A stretch of DNA of 59,865 nt from Sphingopyxis sp. LC81. GTDB lineage: Bacteria; Pseudomonadota; Alphaproteobacteria; Sphingomonadales; Sphingomonadaceae. Position numbers and translations under genes: made by a program. Shown here piece after piece: positions 27,781-36,995 of the stretch. The stretch covers positions 1 to 59,865 of the forward strand of contig NZ_JNFD01000039.1 of assembly GCF_000756375.1 (NCBI RefSeq). The letters are read 5' to 3'. Under the pieces are notes generated by a model. It was given only the letters and a program-made list of their open reading frames with translations. It did not search any database and was not told the origin of the DNA. Numbering within the stretch: position 1 is the stretch's first letter; each line of letters opens with the position of its first letter.

Positions 27781-28817
27781 GCTTTCCGACCTCGCCCGAG
27801 GCGATGCAGCCAGGGTGGCTCGGTGCGGTGCTCGGACACCCGGAAAAGCTGAAGGGTTTCGTCGCGGCCAAGGTCGGCACCGGGCAGATGTGCGACAGCT
27901 ATCGCCTGACGCTCGACTGGGCGGATGGCGTCGACGCCCCCGCGACCGTCATCGCCAAATGCCCCAGCCATGACGAGGCGAGCCGCAATATCGCCAAGCT
28001 TACCGGCACCTATGTCAAGGAAATCAGCTGGTATCGCGAGCTTGCCGCGGCCAGCGGCGTTCCCGCGCCGATCTGCCACCATTGCGACATCGCCGACGAT
28101 GACGTCGATTTTGTCCTGATCCTGTCGGACCTCGCTCCGGCACGGGCGGGCGACCAGCTTGCCGGTCTCGGCCTTTCCGGGCTGACCCCTTGCATCGAAG
28201 CGGCGGCAAAACTTCACGCCTATTTGTGGAACGACGCCCGGCTCGCGCAGATGCCCTCGCTTGCGCGCGACAATGCCGGGCTGATCCGCGCCCTGTTCCC
28301 CCAGCTCTATGCCGGTTTTCGTGAGCGTTATGCGGCAAGGCTCGCGCCCGACGTGCTCGACCTCGGCGCCGGGCTGGTTACGAAACTCGACGCCTATCTG
28401 GCGCGCGAGCCTTCGGTCCGGACGATCGTCCATGGCGACCTGCGCGTCGACAATATCCTCTTCACGCCGGACGGCGAAGCCTGCTGGATCGTCGACTGGC
28501 AGACGCTAGGGCGCGGCAGCGGCGCCGCCGATCTCGCCTATCTGGTCGGCACCAGCATCGCCGATCCGTTCGAGCGCGCCGCAGCCGACCGGCCCGCCTT
28601 CGACCATTGGATCGCGGCATTGACCACCGCGGGCGTCGAGCCCGATGCCGAAGCGCTGTGGCCCGATTACCGCGTCGGGGCCTTGAGCGGCTATTTCATG
28701 GCGGTCTTCGCCTCGATGAGCGTCGAACGCACCGAACGCGGCGACGAGATGTTCGCGGTGATGGCCGAACGACCAGCGCGTCAGGCGCTCGCGCTCGGGA
28801 GCCTCGACCTGCTCTAA
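27777..28817 (+). CDS. EcKL/APH-type small-molecule phosphotransferase
   Basis: A 346-aa kinase of the aminoglycoside phosphotransferase/ecdysteroid kinase-like superfamily. The catalytic loop HGDLRVDNILF (about 217-227) and the metal-binding IVDWQ are intact. Start GTG 27777 overlaps the previous TGA; an ATG ten codons in is the alternative. Such proteins phosphorylate hydroxyl groups of small molecules (choline, sterols, antibiotics, lipids). Ends before a strong shared terminator. Confidence 0.83.
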   Translation: MSFPTSPEAMQPGWLGAVLGHPEKLKGFVAAKVGTGQMCDSYRLTLDWADGVDAPATVIAKCPSHDEASRNIAKLTGTYVKEISWYRELAAASGVPAPICHHCDIADDDVDFVLILSDLAPARAGDQLAGLGLSGLTPCIEAAAKLHAYLWNDARLAQMPSLARDNAGLIRALFPQLYAGFRERYAARLAPDVLDLGAGLVTKLDAYLAREPSVRTIVHGDLRVDNILFTPDGEACWIVDWQTLGRGSGAADLAYLVGTSIADPFERAAADRPAFDHWIAALTTAGVEPDAEALWPDYRVGALSGYFMAVFASMSVERTERGDEMFAVMAERPARQALALGSLDLL

Positions 28818-28858
28818 CCGAGCCGGTGCGGCGTCGGATCGCCCGTTTCCCAACGGAA

Positions 28859-28886
28859 AAGGGCGGCCCGTTGCCGGACCGCCCTT
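28859..28886. terminator. bidirectional rho-independent terminator
   Basis: AAGGGCGG pairs with CCGCCCTT; an inner CCG/CGG pairing lies across one mismatch, loop TTGC. T-rich sequence follows on the plus strand (TTCCTTT) and A-run AAAA lies on the other side. It sits between the convergent kinase gene and rpsI and can serve both. Confidence 0.75.
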
Positions 28887-28917
28887 CCTTTCTCCGTCCG
28901 TCGACGGAAGAAACTGA

Positions 28918-29415
28918 TTAGCGCTTCGAGAACTGGAAGCTGCGGCGGGCCTTGGCCTTGCCGTACTTCTTACGCTCGACGGCGCGGCTGTCGCGGGTCA
29001 GGAACCCGGCCGTCTTCACGACGCCGCGCAGTGCGGGTTCGAAACGGGTCAGCGCCTGTGCGATGCCGTGCAGCACGGCGCCCGCCTGGCCCGACAGACC
29101 GCCGCCCTTGACGGTTGCGATCACGTCATACTGGCCAACGCGCTCGGTCAGACCGAAGGGCTGGTTGATGACGAGGCGCAGTGTCGGACGTGCGAAGTAA
29201 ACTTCCTGGTCGCGGCCGTTGACGGTGATCTTGCCCGTGCCGGGCTTGACCCACACGCGGGCAACGGCGTCCTTGCGGCGGCCGGTCGCATAGGCGCGGC
29301 CCTGCTTGTCGACGATCTTTTCGCGCAGCGGCGTGGTCGAGACCGGAGCGGCAACGGTGCCTTCGACGGCGCCGGCGAGATCCTTGAGATCGGTCATGGT
29401 CTGTTCGTCAGCCAT
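28918..29415 (-). CDS. rpsI: 30S ribosomal protein S9 (uS9)
   Basis: A 165-aa S9. The conserved core [18 protein letters not shown] begins at about residue 42 after an alphaproteobacterial N-terminal extension; the C-terminus ends in RSFQFSKR, whose final Arg contacts P-site tRNA. Its start overlaps the rplM stop (TAATG), fixing it at 29415. Confidence 0.98.
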   Translation of the reverse strand: MADEQTMTDLKDLAGAVEGTVAAPVSTTPLREKIVDKQGRAYATGRRKDAVARVWVKPGTGKITVNGRDQEVYFARPTLRLVINQPFGLTERVGQYDVIATVKGGGLSGQAGAVLHGIAQALTRFEPALRGVVKTAGFLTRDSRAVERKKYGKAKARRSFQFSKR

Positions 29416-29897
29416 TATGCACCCACCTTGTTCTTGCGGTTCATCGACGCGACGTCGATCACTTCGGGGCTCTGCCCTTCATGCGGATGTTCGGTGCCGG
29501 CGAAGATGCGCAGGTTGCGCATCTGCTGGCGGCCCAGGGGCCCACGCGGGATCATGCGTTCGACAGCCTTTTCGAGCACGCGCTCGGGGAAACGGCCTTC
29601 GAGGATCTTCGCGGGGCTCGTTTCCTTGATGCCGCCGGCATAGCCGGTGTGCTTGTAGTAACGCTTGTCCTGCAGCTTCTTGCCCGTGAACGCCACCTTC
29701 TCCGCGTTGATGACGATGACATTGTCACCGCAATCGACGTGCGGGGTGAACGACGGCTTGTGCTTGCCGCGCAGGATGTTGGCGATGATCGATGCAACGC
29801 GGCCCACAACGAGACCCTCGGCGTCGATCAGCACCCATTTCTTTTCGACCGTACCGGCATTCGCCGAAACAGTCGTCTTGGTCAGCGCCTTCATCAT
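29415..29897 (-). CDS. rplM: 50S ribosomal protein L13 (uL13)
   Basis: A 160-aa L13, with family motifs [42 protein letters not shown] and [11 protein letters not shown] near-perfect Shine-Dalgarno, AAGGAGGT, precedes two tandem ATGs (29897 and 29894); either may be used. Canonical rplM-rpsI operon, probably autoregulated as in other bacteria (known of the family, not visible here). Confidence 0.98.
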   Translation of the reverse strand: MMKALTKTTVSANAGTVEKKWVLIDAEGLVVGRVASIIANILRGKHKPSFTPHVDCGDNVIVINAEKVAFTGKKLQDKRYYKHTGYAGGIKETSPAKILEGRFPERVLEKAVERMIPRGPLGRQQMRNLRIFAGTEHPHEGQSPEVIDVASMNRKNKVGA

Positions 29898-29999
29898 GGC
29901 GACCTCCTTGACAGATATGGACTAGGACGAGCAGCCATGCCGCCGCCCGAAAACAAACCGCGCCGCCTGATCCTGGAAGGGACGCAGCGGCGCTTCGGA

Positions 30000-30033
30000 G
30001 CGGGCCAATGGCGCCAACTGAGCGGAAAGTCAA
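30000..30033 (-). promoter_or_regulatory. possible promoter of rplM-rpsI
   Basis: On the minus strand TTGACT (30028-30033) lies about 130 bases upstream of rplM; 17 bases on there is only a weak -10-like element. The region 29898-30076 otherwise holds the strong rplM ribosome binding site and a small GGTAT-cata-ATACC palindrome (30056-30069) just after the neighbouring gene's stop. Confidence 0.3.
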
Positions 30034-30076
30034 GCAGATCGCGGCTTTGCTGACAGGTATCATAATACCACAGGCC

Positions 30077-30886
30077 TTAGGAAGCGAACTCCAGCGCCCG
30101 GACCCGCTCTTCGACGAGCGTCCGTCCGACGCCTTCCGTCTCGACGATCCAGCTCTGCCGCTGTTCACGCATCACCAGTCCGGTGGCGGTGTCGACGGTC
30201 CATAGATTGTCGATTTCCAGCGGCTTGGCGGTGCCGGCGACGGGTGCGGAATCGCGCTCGACCTTGGCGATCGTCTGCAACGCGCCGTCGTGCACGATCG
30301 ACACGCTCGCACCGTCCGCCTGCGCCGAGAGCGGGATGGCGCCATTTGCGGGCGCAACCAGCGCCCGGATATCGGCGGTCGCCAGCCGGTCGCGTTCGGC
30401 GGCGGGCAAGGCGGCGATCAGCTGTGCCAGCTGCCGGGCTTCGGGCCGTCCCGCCTTGGCCCCGACCGCCTCGATCCGCGCCGTCACCCGCTCCCACAAC
30501 GCGTCCGGGTCGACAAGATCGATCCGGCTGCCGTCGGGCGCGACAAGATAGGCCATCGCTTCGCCGACCAGCGGCTCGAGCATCAACGACAGCGCACGGG
30601 TCACTTCGGGCCGGGCATCCGAATCGATCCGCTGCAGCACCGCCTCGAGCTGGTAACCGCGCCCGACGCGCTGCCATTGCAGCGCATAAACGAGCGAGAA
30701 GTTGACCAGCGATCCTTCGCGGCCGATCCGGCGCGTGGTTACGCGATAGGTCATCGGCCGGCCCACCGGGGGAGCGAACTGAAAATGCGCGGCCGCCGCG
30801 GCCGGAACATCGCCCAGCGCGGGGGATGGAAGGGGCTGGGCCACCAGCAGCAAGAGTGCGCCGCCGATACCGCCGACCGAAATCAT
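30077..30886 (-). CDS. predicted exported protein of unknown function, coupled to ctaA
   Basis: A 269-aa protein with a hydrophobic N-terminal segment (GIGGALLLLVAQPLPSPAL) that reads as a signal peptide. The rest looks beta-rich with repeated GREGSLVNFSL-type strands; the C-terminus holds RQSWIVETEGVGR. No family named. Start fixed by ATGA overlap with the ctaA stop. Likely periplasmic. Coupling to ctaA suggests co-expression with aerobic respiration, but function is unknown. Confidence 0.72.
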   Translation of the reverse strand: MISVGGIGGALLLLVAQPLPSPALGDVPAAAAAHFQFAPPVGRPMTYRVTTRRIGREGSLVNFSLVYALQWQRVGRGYQLEAVLQRIDSDARPEVTRALSLMLEPLVGEAMAYLVAPDGSRIDLVDPDALWERVTARIEAVGAKAGRPEARQLAQLIAALPAAERDRLATADIRALVAPANGAIPLSAQADGASVSIVHDGALQTIAKVERDSAPVAGTAKPLEIDNLWTVDTATGLVMREQRQSWIVETEGVGRTLVEERVRALEFAS

Positions 30887-31932
30887 GCCGCGCGGCGACC
30901 CAGCCGGTGAAGCGCCGCCGCGGCGATGGCGACAAGGATCGCGCCGGTCACCTGGTGCCACACGGCAACCCACATCGAAACGCCCGACACGACGGTCCAG
31001 ATGCCGAGCAGCATCTGCGCCGCGACGACCAGGGCGAGCAGCCGCGCCTCGATATGCGCGCCGCGCCGCGACAAGCTGCGCGCAAGGAGGAGTAACGCGA
31101 TCGCCGCGGCCCACGACCACCAGCGATGGAGAAAATGGATCAGGAAGGGATCATTGGTCAGCGCAAGCCAGGCACCGCCCGCCCAGTCGATACCCTCGGG
31201 CACGAAATGATCGTTCATCAGCGGCCATGTGCTCGCGACAGAACCGGCGTTGAGCCCCGCAACCCACGCGCCGAGCAGCAGCTGGACGAAGAGGATCGCG
31301 ATGATGCCGATCGCGGGTCCGGTCAGGCGCGCCGGCCGCGCGGCGGGATCGCGCGCCAGACTATCGAGGTCGCGCGCCGTCCACACCAAACCGCCAAGCA
31401 GGAACAGCGCGGTCAGCAAATGGGTGGCGAGGCGGAAATGGCTGACGTCGGTGCGATATTCGAGCCCCGAGGCGACCATCCACCAGCCGATCGCGCCCTG
31501 CAACCCCACGAGCGCGGCAAGCGCGAGCAGCCGCCAGCCGTATCCGGTCGGGATCGCGCGGCGCCAGGCGTACCAGATCAAGGGCACGACCAGCGCCATG
31601 CCGACGAGGCGGCCGAGGATGCGGTGCAGCCACTCCCAAAAAAAGATCGCCTTGAACCCCGCCAGCGTCATGCCAAGGTTGATCTCCTTATATTCGGGGA
31701 TCTGCTTATACTTCTCGAATTCCGCGATCCATCCGGCCTCGCTCAGCGGCGGCAGCACGCCCGAAACGGGACGCCATTCGGTGATCGAAAGCCCCGATTC
31801 GGTGAGGCGGGTGATCCCGCCGACCCCAACTACGATGATCACGAGCAATGCGACCGCCCAGAGCCAGCGCGCGAGCGCCGCGGGGCGGGGTTGGCGGGCG
31901 GCAGGCGCCGGCAAGACAGAGGCGTGCGTCAT
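30883..31932 (-). CDS. ctaA: heme A synthase (CtaA/Cox15)
   Basis: A 349-aa membrane enzyme with eight predicted helices converting heme O to heme A for cytochrome oxidase. Conserved heme-ligand histidines lie in WLHRILGR, SHFRLATHLL, FLHRWWSW and VWHQVTGA; RLTESGLSITEWRPV is the family N-terminal signature. ATG 31932 (MTHASVL) chosen over an in-frame start 12 codons upstream. ctaB/ctaC are not in the window. Confidence 0.95.
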   Translation of the reverse strand: MTHASVLPAPAARQPRPAALARWLWAVALLVIIVVGVGGITRLTESGLSITEWRPVSGVLPPLSEAGWIAEFEKYKQIPEYKEINLGMTLAGFKAIFFWEWLHRILGRLVGMALVVPLIWYAWRRAIPTGYGWRLLALAALVGLQGAIGWWMVASGLEYRTDVSHFRLATHLLTALFLLGGLVWTARDLDSLARDPAARPARLTGPAIGIIAILFVQLLLGAWVAGLNAGSVASTWPLMNDHFVPEGIDWAGGAWLALTNDPFLIHFLHRWWSWAAAIALLLLARSLSRRGAHIEARLLALVVAAQMLLGIWTVVSGVSMWVAVWHQVTGAILVAIAAAALHRLGRRAA

Positions 31933-32036
31933 GGCCCGCCCTATCGGCGCTTGCCGGGCGATAGGCAAGGGGTCCGAAGCCGGGCATCGGGGGGAAATTC
32001 ATGGCCCCGACAGGTGCGACTTGATAGGGGATGCCG

Positions 32037-33017
32037 ATGCTTCGCAACGCCCGATCGATCTTCGCCATCCTGTCGTTGTCGATGGCTGCGCCAGCTTTCG
32101 CCCAGCAATCCCCTTACGCAGCGCTGGCCGCAACGGAGGCGCGCGTCGCGACCATCGGCTTTCGGCTGACAACCGCCAACGCCGCCTGGTGCCCGGTGCG
32201 CCAGCCCCAGTTCGGCTGGATATGGGGCGACCCGCGCCTTTACACCGCCGACCGGCGCGCCGAGGCGCTCGCGGCCTATGGGATCACCGACCAGCTTCCC
32301 CCTTTCATTGCGGCGCTGGCCCCGCACGCGCCCGCCGCATCGGCGGGAATGAAGGTCGGCACACCCGTCACAGCGATAGCGGACACGCCCGTCCCCGACG
32401 GAAGCGGGGACCATCCCTTCGCACGTATTACGGCGATCGAAGGCAGCATGGCGGCGCTGCCGGTCGATACCGCGATCGCATTGCATGTCGGCGCCGGGCG
32501 CATCGTCACCCTCACGCCGGTCGCGGGCTGCGTCAGCGATTTTCGGGTCGAGGCCAGCGACAGGCCCGCCGCTGTCGCCGACGGGCGGATGGTCCTCGTC
32601 AATCAGGGCCTCGCCGATTTCGCCGCCGATGACGAGGAACTCGCGGCCGCGATCGCGCACGAGCTGGCGCATAATATATTGCGCCACCGCGCGCGGCTCG
32701 ACGCCGCGGGGGTCGATCGCGGGCTCGGCAAGCAATTCGGCCGCAATGCCCGCCTGTTCAAGCAGACCGAGGTCGAAGCCGATCGGCTGTCGGTGTGGCT
32801 GCTCGCCGGCGCGGACTATGATCCCGCCGCGGCAGCGCGTTTCTGGTCGCGCTTCGGCCAGCGAAAGGGGCGGCCGATGTTCCAGGCCAGCACGCACCCG
32901 AACTGGCGCGACCGCGTCGCGGCGCTCGAAGCCGAAGCATCGGCGATCGCTTCGCTGCGCAAGGCGGGCCAACCGCTGCGCCCGCCGCTGGTCGACGCCC
33001 CGCCGCCCTTGGAATAG
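32037..33017 (+). CDS. secreted M48-family zinc metallopeptidase
   Basis: A 326-aa protein with signal peptide (cleavage after APAFA, residue 22). The zinc motif AHELAH gives H208-E209-x2-H212; the third ligand Glu lies in TEVEADRLS. No membrane helices after the signal, so periplasmic or lipoprotein-free secreted. ATG 32037 is favoured over 32031 because AGGGG abuts the earlier one. Similar to BepA/LoiP-type M48 proteases of envelope quality control, but lacking TPR repeats. Confidence 0.87.
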   Translation: MLRNARSIFAILSLSMAAPAFAQQSPYAALAATEARVATIGFRLTTANAAWCPVRQPQFGWIWGDPRLYTADRRAEALAAYGITDQLPPFIAALAPHAPAASAGMKVGTPVTAIADTPVPDGSGDHPFARITAIEGSMAALPVDTAIALHVGAGRIVTLTPVAGCVSDFRVEASDRPAAVADGRMVLVNQGLADFAADDEELAAAIAHELAHNILRHRARLDAAGVDRGLGKQFGRNARLFKQTEVEADRLSVWLLAGADYDPAAAARFWSRFGQRKGRPMFQASTHPNWRDRVAALEAEASAIASLRKAGQPLRPPLVDAPPPLE

Positions 33018-33074
33018 CCCGGCGCACATCCTATTTCGGGAACAATCACCTCTCCCCGAAAAGGATCGACGCCC

Positions 33075-33611
33075 ATGACCCAAGAGACCGCCATTTTCGC
33101 CGGAGGCTGCTTCTGGTGCACCGAAGCCGTGTTCCAGTCGCTCAGCGGAGTCGAGGGCGTCGAGAGCGGCTATATCGGCGGGACGGTCGAGAATCCGACC
33201 TATAAGCAGGTTTGCGGCGGCGACACCGGCCACGCCGAAGCAATCCGCATCACTTTCGATCCCGCCGTCATTTCCTACGACGACCTGCTCGACGTCCATT
33301 TCGCGACGCACGATCCGACGACGCTCAACCGCCAGGGCAACGACATCGGCACCCAGTATCGCAGCGCCCTCTTCCCGCTCGATGCAGCACAGGCCGATGC
33401 CGCGCGCGCCGGAATCACCCGCGCCGCCGCCGATTGGCCCGCACCCATCGTCACCACGATCGAGAGTGCGTCCCAATGGTATCCGGCCGAGGATTACCAC
33501 CAGTCCTATTGGGACGGCGAAGGCCAGCGCAATCCCTATTGCATGGCGGTGATCCCGCCAAAGCTGGCTAAACTTCGCAAGGGATTCAGTGATCGTTTGC
33601 GCGCCGAATAG
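33075..33611 (+). CDS. msrA: peptide-methionine (S)-S-oxide reductase
   Basis: A 178-aa MsrA with catalytic GCFWC (Cys12). Conserved stretches [36 protein letters not shown] and EDYHQ are present. Repairs oxidised methionine in the cytoplasm. It follows the M48 gene by 57 bp; an inverted TTTCGGG...CCCGAAA lies between them. Confidence 0.97.
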   Translation: MTQETAIFAGGCFWCTEAVFQSLSGVEGVESGYIGGTVENPTYKQVCGGDTGHAEAIRITFDPAVISYDDLLDVHFATHDPTTLNRQGNDIGTQYRSALFPLDAAQADAARAGITRAAADWPAPIVTTIESASQWYPAEDYHQSYWDGEGQRNPYCMAVIPPKLAKLRKGFSDRLRAE

Positions 33612-33717
33612 ACGAGCGTGAATCGACGCGACGGCTGTTGCAATATGGCCGCATGACGTCACTTTTCATTGACTTTCCAATTGTTTTGTCTAGCGGACGC
33701 GCCTTCGCTGGGGCAGG

Positions 33718-34290
33718 ATGCCCCTGAAACGCAGTTGGGGGCACGGCCAGGTGCTGGCATCACTGTTTCTGATCGGCGCGTTGGTGACGACGCCGCAGAT
33801 GTCGGTTCAAGCCGCAAGCCAGACCGCTGTCGAAGACGGGGCGGGCGGGATGACGCGCGCCGTCAACCGGATGGTGGGCGGCATCGTCAGCTATGCAAGC
33901 TGGCCCGATGGCTCGGCCGCCGCCGCCCGGACGATGTGCATCGTCGGCACGCCGCGGCTGACCGATCGCATGGCCCCCGATGTGCCGGGGCCCGGCTCGG
34001 TCACGGTCCGCCGGACGACCACCGCCACCGTCACCCCCGAGTGCGACATCCTGTTCCTCGGCCGGATGCCCGTCGCCGATCGCCGGCAACTCATCGCCTG
34101 GGTGCGCGGGCGCCCGGTCCTGACCATCACCGACGATGACGCCGCCTGCATCTATGGCGCGATGTTCTGCCTCAGCAACAAGGCGGCGAGCATCAGCTTT
34201 TCGGTCAATATCGACGCGATCGGGCGCGGCCCGCTGCGCATCGATCCGCGCGTGCTGCGCATCGGCGGCGGCAAAGGCGGCGCGGCATGA
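33718..34290 (+). CDS. yfiR: YfiR-family periplasmic regulator of a diguanylate cyclase
   Basis: A 190-aa protein with a signal peptide (cleavage near VQAAS) and the YfiR fold: a VNRMVGGIVSYASWP helix, CIVGTPRL and ECDILFLG strands, LTITDD and a late SISFSVNID segment, with several cysteines as in YfiR, which senses redox or envelope stress. In Pseudomonas YfiR represses YfiN from the periplasm. Coupled to yfiN by ATGA. Confidence 0.88.
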   Translation: MPLKRSWGHGQVLASLFLIGALVTTPQMSVQAASQTAVEDGAGGMTRAVNRMVGGIVSYASWPDGSAAAARTMCIVGTPRLTDRMAPDVPGPGSVTVRRTTTATVTPECDILFLGRMPVADRRQLIAWVRGRPVLTITDDDAACIYGAMFCLSNKAASISFSVNIDAIGRGPLRIDPRVLRIGGGKGGAA

Positions 34291-35513
34291 CCGGACAGAC
34301 CCCCACGCCCCCGGTCGAACGCATCGGCGCGCGCACGACGCTGCAAAAACTGCTGTCGCGCTTTCATTTTGGTATTACCCTGTTCGCGGTCGCGCTTTCG
34401 GGCCTGACCATTTTGCTCGCCGGGGTCACCGCGCTGCGCGGCTATGCCGACCGCAATATGGAACTCGCGGCGCAGCTCGGCGCCTATGGCGTCGAACCCG
34501 CGCTGGTGTTCAACGATCCGCAGGCGGTCCGCGAAGGGCTGGAACCGTTGACCCGGATTCCGGGGATCGCCCGCCTGCGCGTGCTCAACGACGTCGGTCG
34601 GCCGGTCACCGAATGGACCTCACCCAGCGCCGACCCGGCGCCGATCCTGACGCGTATCTTCTTCCCCCGCCCCTTCGCCGTCACCGTCCAGCGCAACGGG
34701 TCGGCGATCGGCACGATCGAGGTGTGGGGCGACAGCTCGACGTTGGTCGATTATGTCCGCCTCGGCCTGCTTGCCGGCCTCGGCTGCCTGCTGATCACGG
34801 CGTTCGGCACCATCTTCCTCGCGCGGCGCTTCGAATATGAGCTGGTCAAGCCATTGAACGAAATTGCGACCGTCGCGCACGACGTGCGCCTGCACCGGCG
34901 GTTCGACAAGCGAGTCAAGCCGCTCGGCATTGCCGAGCTCGACCGGCTGGGCGGCGATATCAATGCGCTGCTCGACGAATTGCAGGGCTGGCAGGGGCAT
35001 ATGGAAAGCGAGCGCGCGATGCTCGCGCACCGCGCGTCGCACGACACGTTGACCGCGATGCCGAACCGCGCCGCGTTCGACGAGCAACTGGCGGAGCGCA
35101 TCCGGGCGGCCGAGGGTCGCGGCGACCGCTTTGCGCTGCTTTTCATCGACGCCGATAATTTCAAGGCGGCGAACGACAATTTCGGCCATGCCGCGGGCGA
35201 CACCGTGCTCGTCGCGCTATCGGCCTGCATCAAGGAAACGCTTCGCAAGGGCGATTTCGCCGCGCGGATCGGCGGCGACGAATTTATCGTCATCGTCGAC
35301 CCGCTCGACACCGACGCCGTCCCCAGCGATCTGGCGAGCCGGATCCGCGCCTGCGTGTCGCAGCCCATCGCGCTGCCGGGCGGCGAAACCTATCGCGCAG
35401 CGGTCAGCGTCGGCGTCGCGGTCTTCCCCGACGATGGCAGCAACGCCACCGCGCTGCTCACCGCAGCCGACGCCGCCATGTATGCCGACAAACTGACCAA
35501 CCGTTCCCGATGA
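34287..35513 (+). CDS. yfiN: YfiN/TpbB-like membrane diguanylate cyclase
   Basis: A 408-aa protein: TM helix (about 28-50), periplasmic CHASE8-type sensor, second TM (about 160-180), HAMP segment, then GGDEF domain. The active site GGDEF is intact and an inhibitory I-site RKGD lies five residues before it, so it should make c-di-GMP and be product-inhibited. ATGA overlap with yfiR. Confidence 0.93.
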   Translation: MTGQTPTPPVERIGARTTLQKLLSRFHFGITLFAVALSGLTILLAGVTALRGYADRNMELAAQLGAYGVEPALVFNDPQAVREGLEPLTRIPGIARLRVLNDVGRPVTEWTSPSADPAPILTRIFFPRPFAVTVQRNGSAIGTIEVWGDSSTLVDYVRLGLLAGLGCLLITAFGTIFLARRFEYELVKPLNEIATVAHDVRLHRRFDKRVKPLGIAELDRLGGDINALLDELQGWQGHMESERAMLAHRASHDTLTAMPNRAAFDEQLAERIRAAEGRGDRFALLFIDADNFKAANDNFGHAAGDTVLVALSACIKETLRKGDFAARIGGDEFIVIVDPLDTDAVPSDLASRIRACVSQPIALPGGETYRAAVSVGVAVFPDDGSNATALLTAADAAMYADKLTNRSR

Positions 35514-35532
35514 TAACCAGCGGAGTAATGCC

Positions 35533-36033
35533 GTGACCCTTGATTTCCCCCGATCGATCCGGACCTTTTTCCTCATCGGCTTCGCCGCATTGCTCGCGGC
35601 GTGCCAAAGCGTGCCGCCATCCACCGGCTTCACGCCGGAACAAATCGCCGTTCTCCAGTCGCAGGGCTTCGTTGAAGATGGTCCCGGGTGGATGCTGAAC
35701 ATGCCCGAGCGGCTGCTTTTCGCATCGAACGAAAGCAGCGTGTCGCCCGACCAGCTACAACGGATCAGCGATATCGCCGTCAAGCTCGTCTCGGTGGGTA
35801 TCGCAACCGCGCGGATCGAAGGTCATACCGATTCGACCGGCGCCCCGGCGTATAATCTGACGCTGTCGCAGGCACGCGCGGAAGCCGTCGCGGCGCCGAT
35901 GCAGGCGGGCGGCATGCGGTTCACCGCGGACCAGGTCGTCGGCCGCGGCGAGACCCTGCCGCTGTCGAGCAATGCGACAGCGGAGGGTCGGCAGGACAAC
36001 CGGCGCGTGGTCGTGATCGTCACGCCGCAGTGA
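35533..36033 (+). CDS. yfiB: YfiB-like OmpA-domain lipoprotein
   Basis: A 166-aa protein with lipobox LLAACQ (Cys about 23) and an OmpA-like peptidoglycan-binding domain (RIEGHTDSTGAPAYN, then LSQARAEAV and RQDNRRVVV). In Pseudomonas YfiB sequesters YfiR at the outer membrane and frees YfiN. Third gene of the R-N-B order. It begins 19 bp after yfiN. Confidence 0.88.
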   Translation: MTLDFPRSIRTFFLIGFAALLAACQSVPPSTGFTPEQIAVLQSQGFVEDGPGWMLNMPERLLFASNESSVSPDQLQRISDIAVKLVSVGIATARIEGHTDSTGAPAYNLTLSQARAEAVAAPMQAGGMRFTADQVVGRGETLPLSSNATAEGRQDNRRVVVIVTPQ

Positions 36034-36095
36034 CGCGGCGATCGGCGCTCCCCGGACTCTTTTCTTAAGCAAAGTTCGCGGTTAAGCCCTAGCAT

Positions 36096-36959
36096 ATGAA
36101 ACCGATCCGCAAAGCCGTCTTCCCCGTTGCCGGCCTCGGCACCCGCTTCCTCCCTGCGACCAAGGCGATACCCAAGGAAATGCTGCCGGTCGTCGACCGG
36201 CCGCTGATCCAATATGCGGTCGACGAAGCGCGCGAGGCGGGGATCGAACAGATGATCTTCGTCACCGGCCGCGGCAAAAGCGCGATCGAGGATCATTTCG
36301 ACGTCGCGTTCGAACTCGAAAAGACGATGTCCGAGCGCGGGAAGGATCTGTCGGTGCTCGAACCGACGCGCCTCGGCCCCGGCGCCTGCGCCTATGTCCG
36401 ACAACAGGAACCGTTGGGCTTGGGCCATGCGATCTGGTGCGCGCGCGATATCGTCGGCGACGAGCCCTTTGCCATCTTCCTACCCGACGAATTCATGCAC
36501 GGATCGCCCGGCTGCATGAAACAGATGGTCGATGCGTATCAAAAGGTCGGCGGCAATCTGATCTCGGTGCTCGAAGTGCCGCACGAACAAGTGTCCGCCT
36601 ATGGCGTTATCGCGCCCGGCGCGCGCGATGGCGCGCTCACCGAAGTCCACGGCCTCGTCGAAAAGCCGCCGGTCGCCGACGCGCCGTCGAACCTCATCAT
36701 TTCGGGCCGCTATATCCTGCAGCCCGAAGTGATGCGCGTGCTCGAGGGACAGGAAAAGGGCGCGGGCGGCGAAATCCAGCTCACCGACGCAATGGCGACG
36801 ATGATCGGCAACCAGCCCTTCCACGCCGTCACCTTCGACGGTGCGCGTTATGACTGCGGTTCGAAGGCCGGATATATCCAGGCGAACCTCGCGGTCGCAC
36901 TCGGGCGCCCGGACATGGCCGACGAAGTCCGTGCCTTTGCGGTCGACCTGCTGAAATAG
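36096..36959 (+). CDS. galU: UTP-glucose-1-phosphate uridylyltransferase
   Basis: A 287-aa GalU with the nucleotide-binding VAGLGTRFLPATKAIPKEM near the start, VDRPLIQYAVDEA, and the LVEKP substrate segment. Makes UDP-glucose for envelope glycans. Standing alone between yfiB and the aquaporin; it could feed the glycan loci elsewhere in the window. Confidence 0.96.
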   Translation: MKPIRKAVFPVAGLGTRFLPATKAIPKEMLPVVDRPLIQYAVDEAREAGIEQMIFVTGRGKSAIEDHFDVAFELEKTMSERGKDLSVLEPTRLGPGACAYVRQQEPLGLGHAIWCARDIVGDEPFAIFLPDEFMHGSPGCMKQMVDAYQKVGGNLISVLEVPHEQVSAYGVIAPGARDGALTEVHGLVEKPPVADAPSNLIISGRYILQPEVMRVLEGQEKGAGGEIQLTDAMATMIGNQPFHAVTFDGARYDCGSKAGYIQANLAVALGRPDMADEVRAFAVDLLK

Positions 36960-36963
36960 GAGC

Positions 36964-36985
36964 GGCGGAGGCTGCAGCCCCCGCC
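36964..36985. terminator. possible hairpin between galU and aqpZ
   Basis: GGCGG-a-GGCTGCAGCC-c-CCGCC is self-complementary with a mismatch, just past the galU stop and before the convergent aquaporin stop. No T-tract, so it is only terminator-like. Confidence 0.35.
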
Positions 36986-36995
36986 GGCCCGGCGA

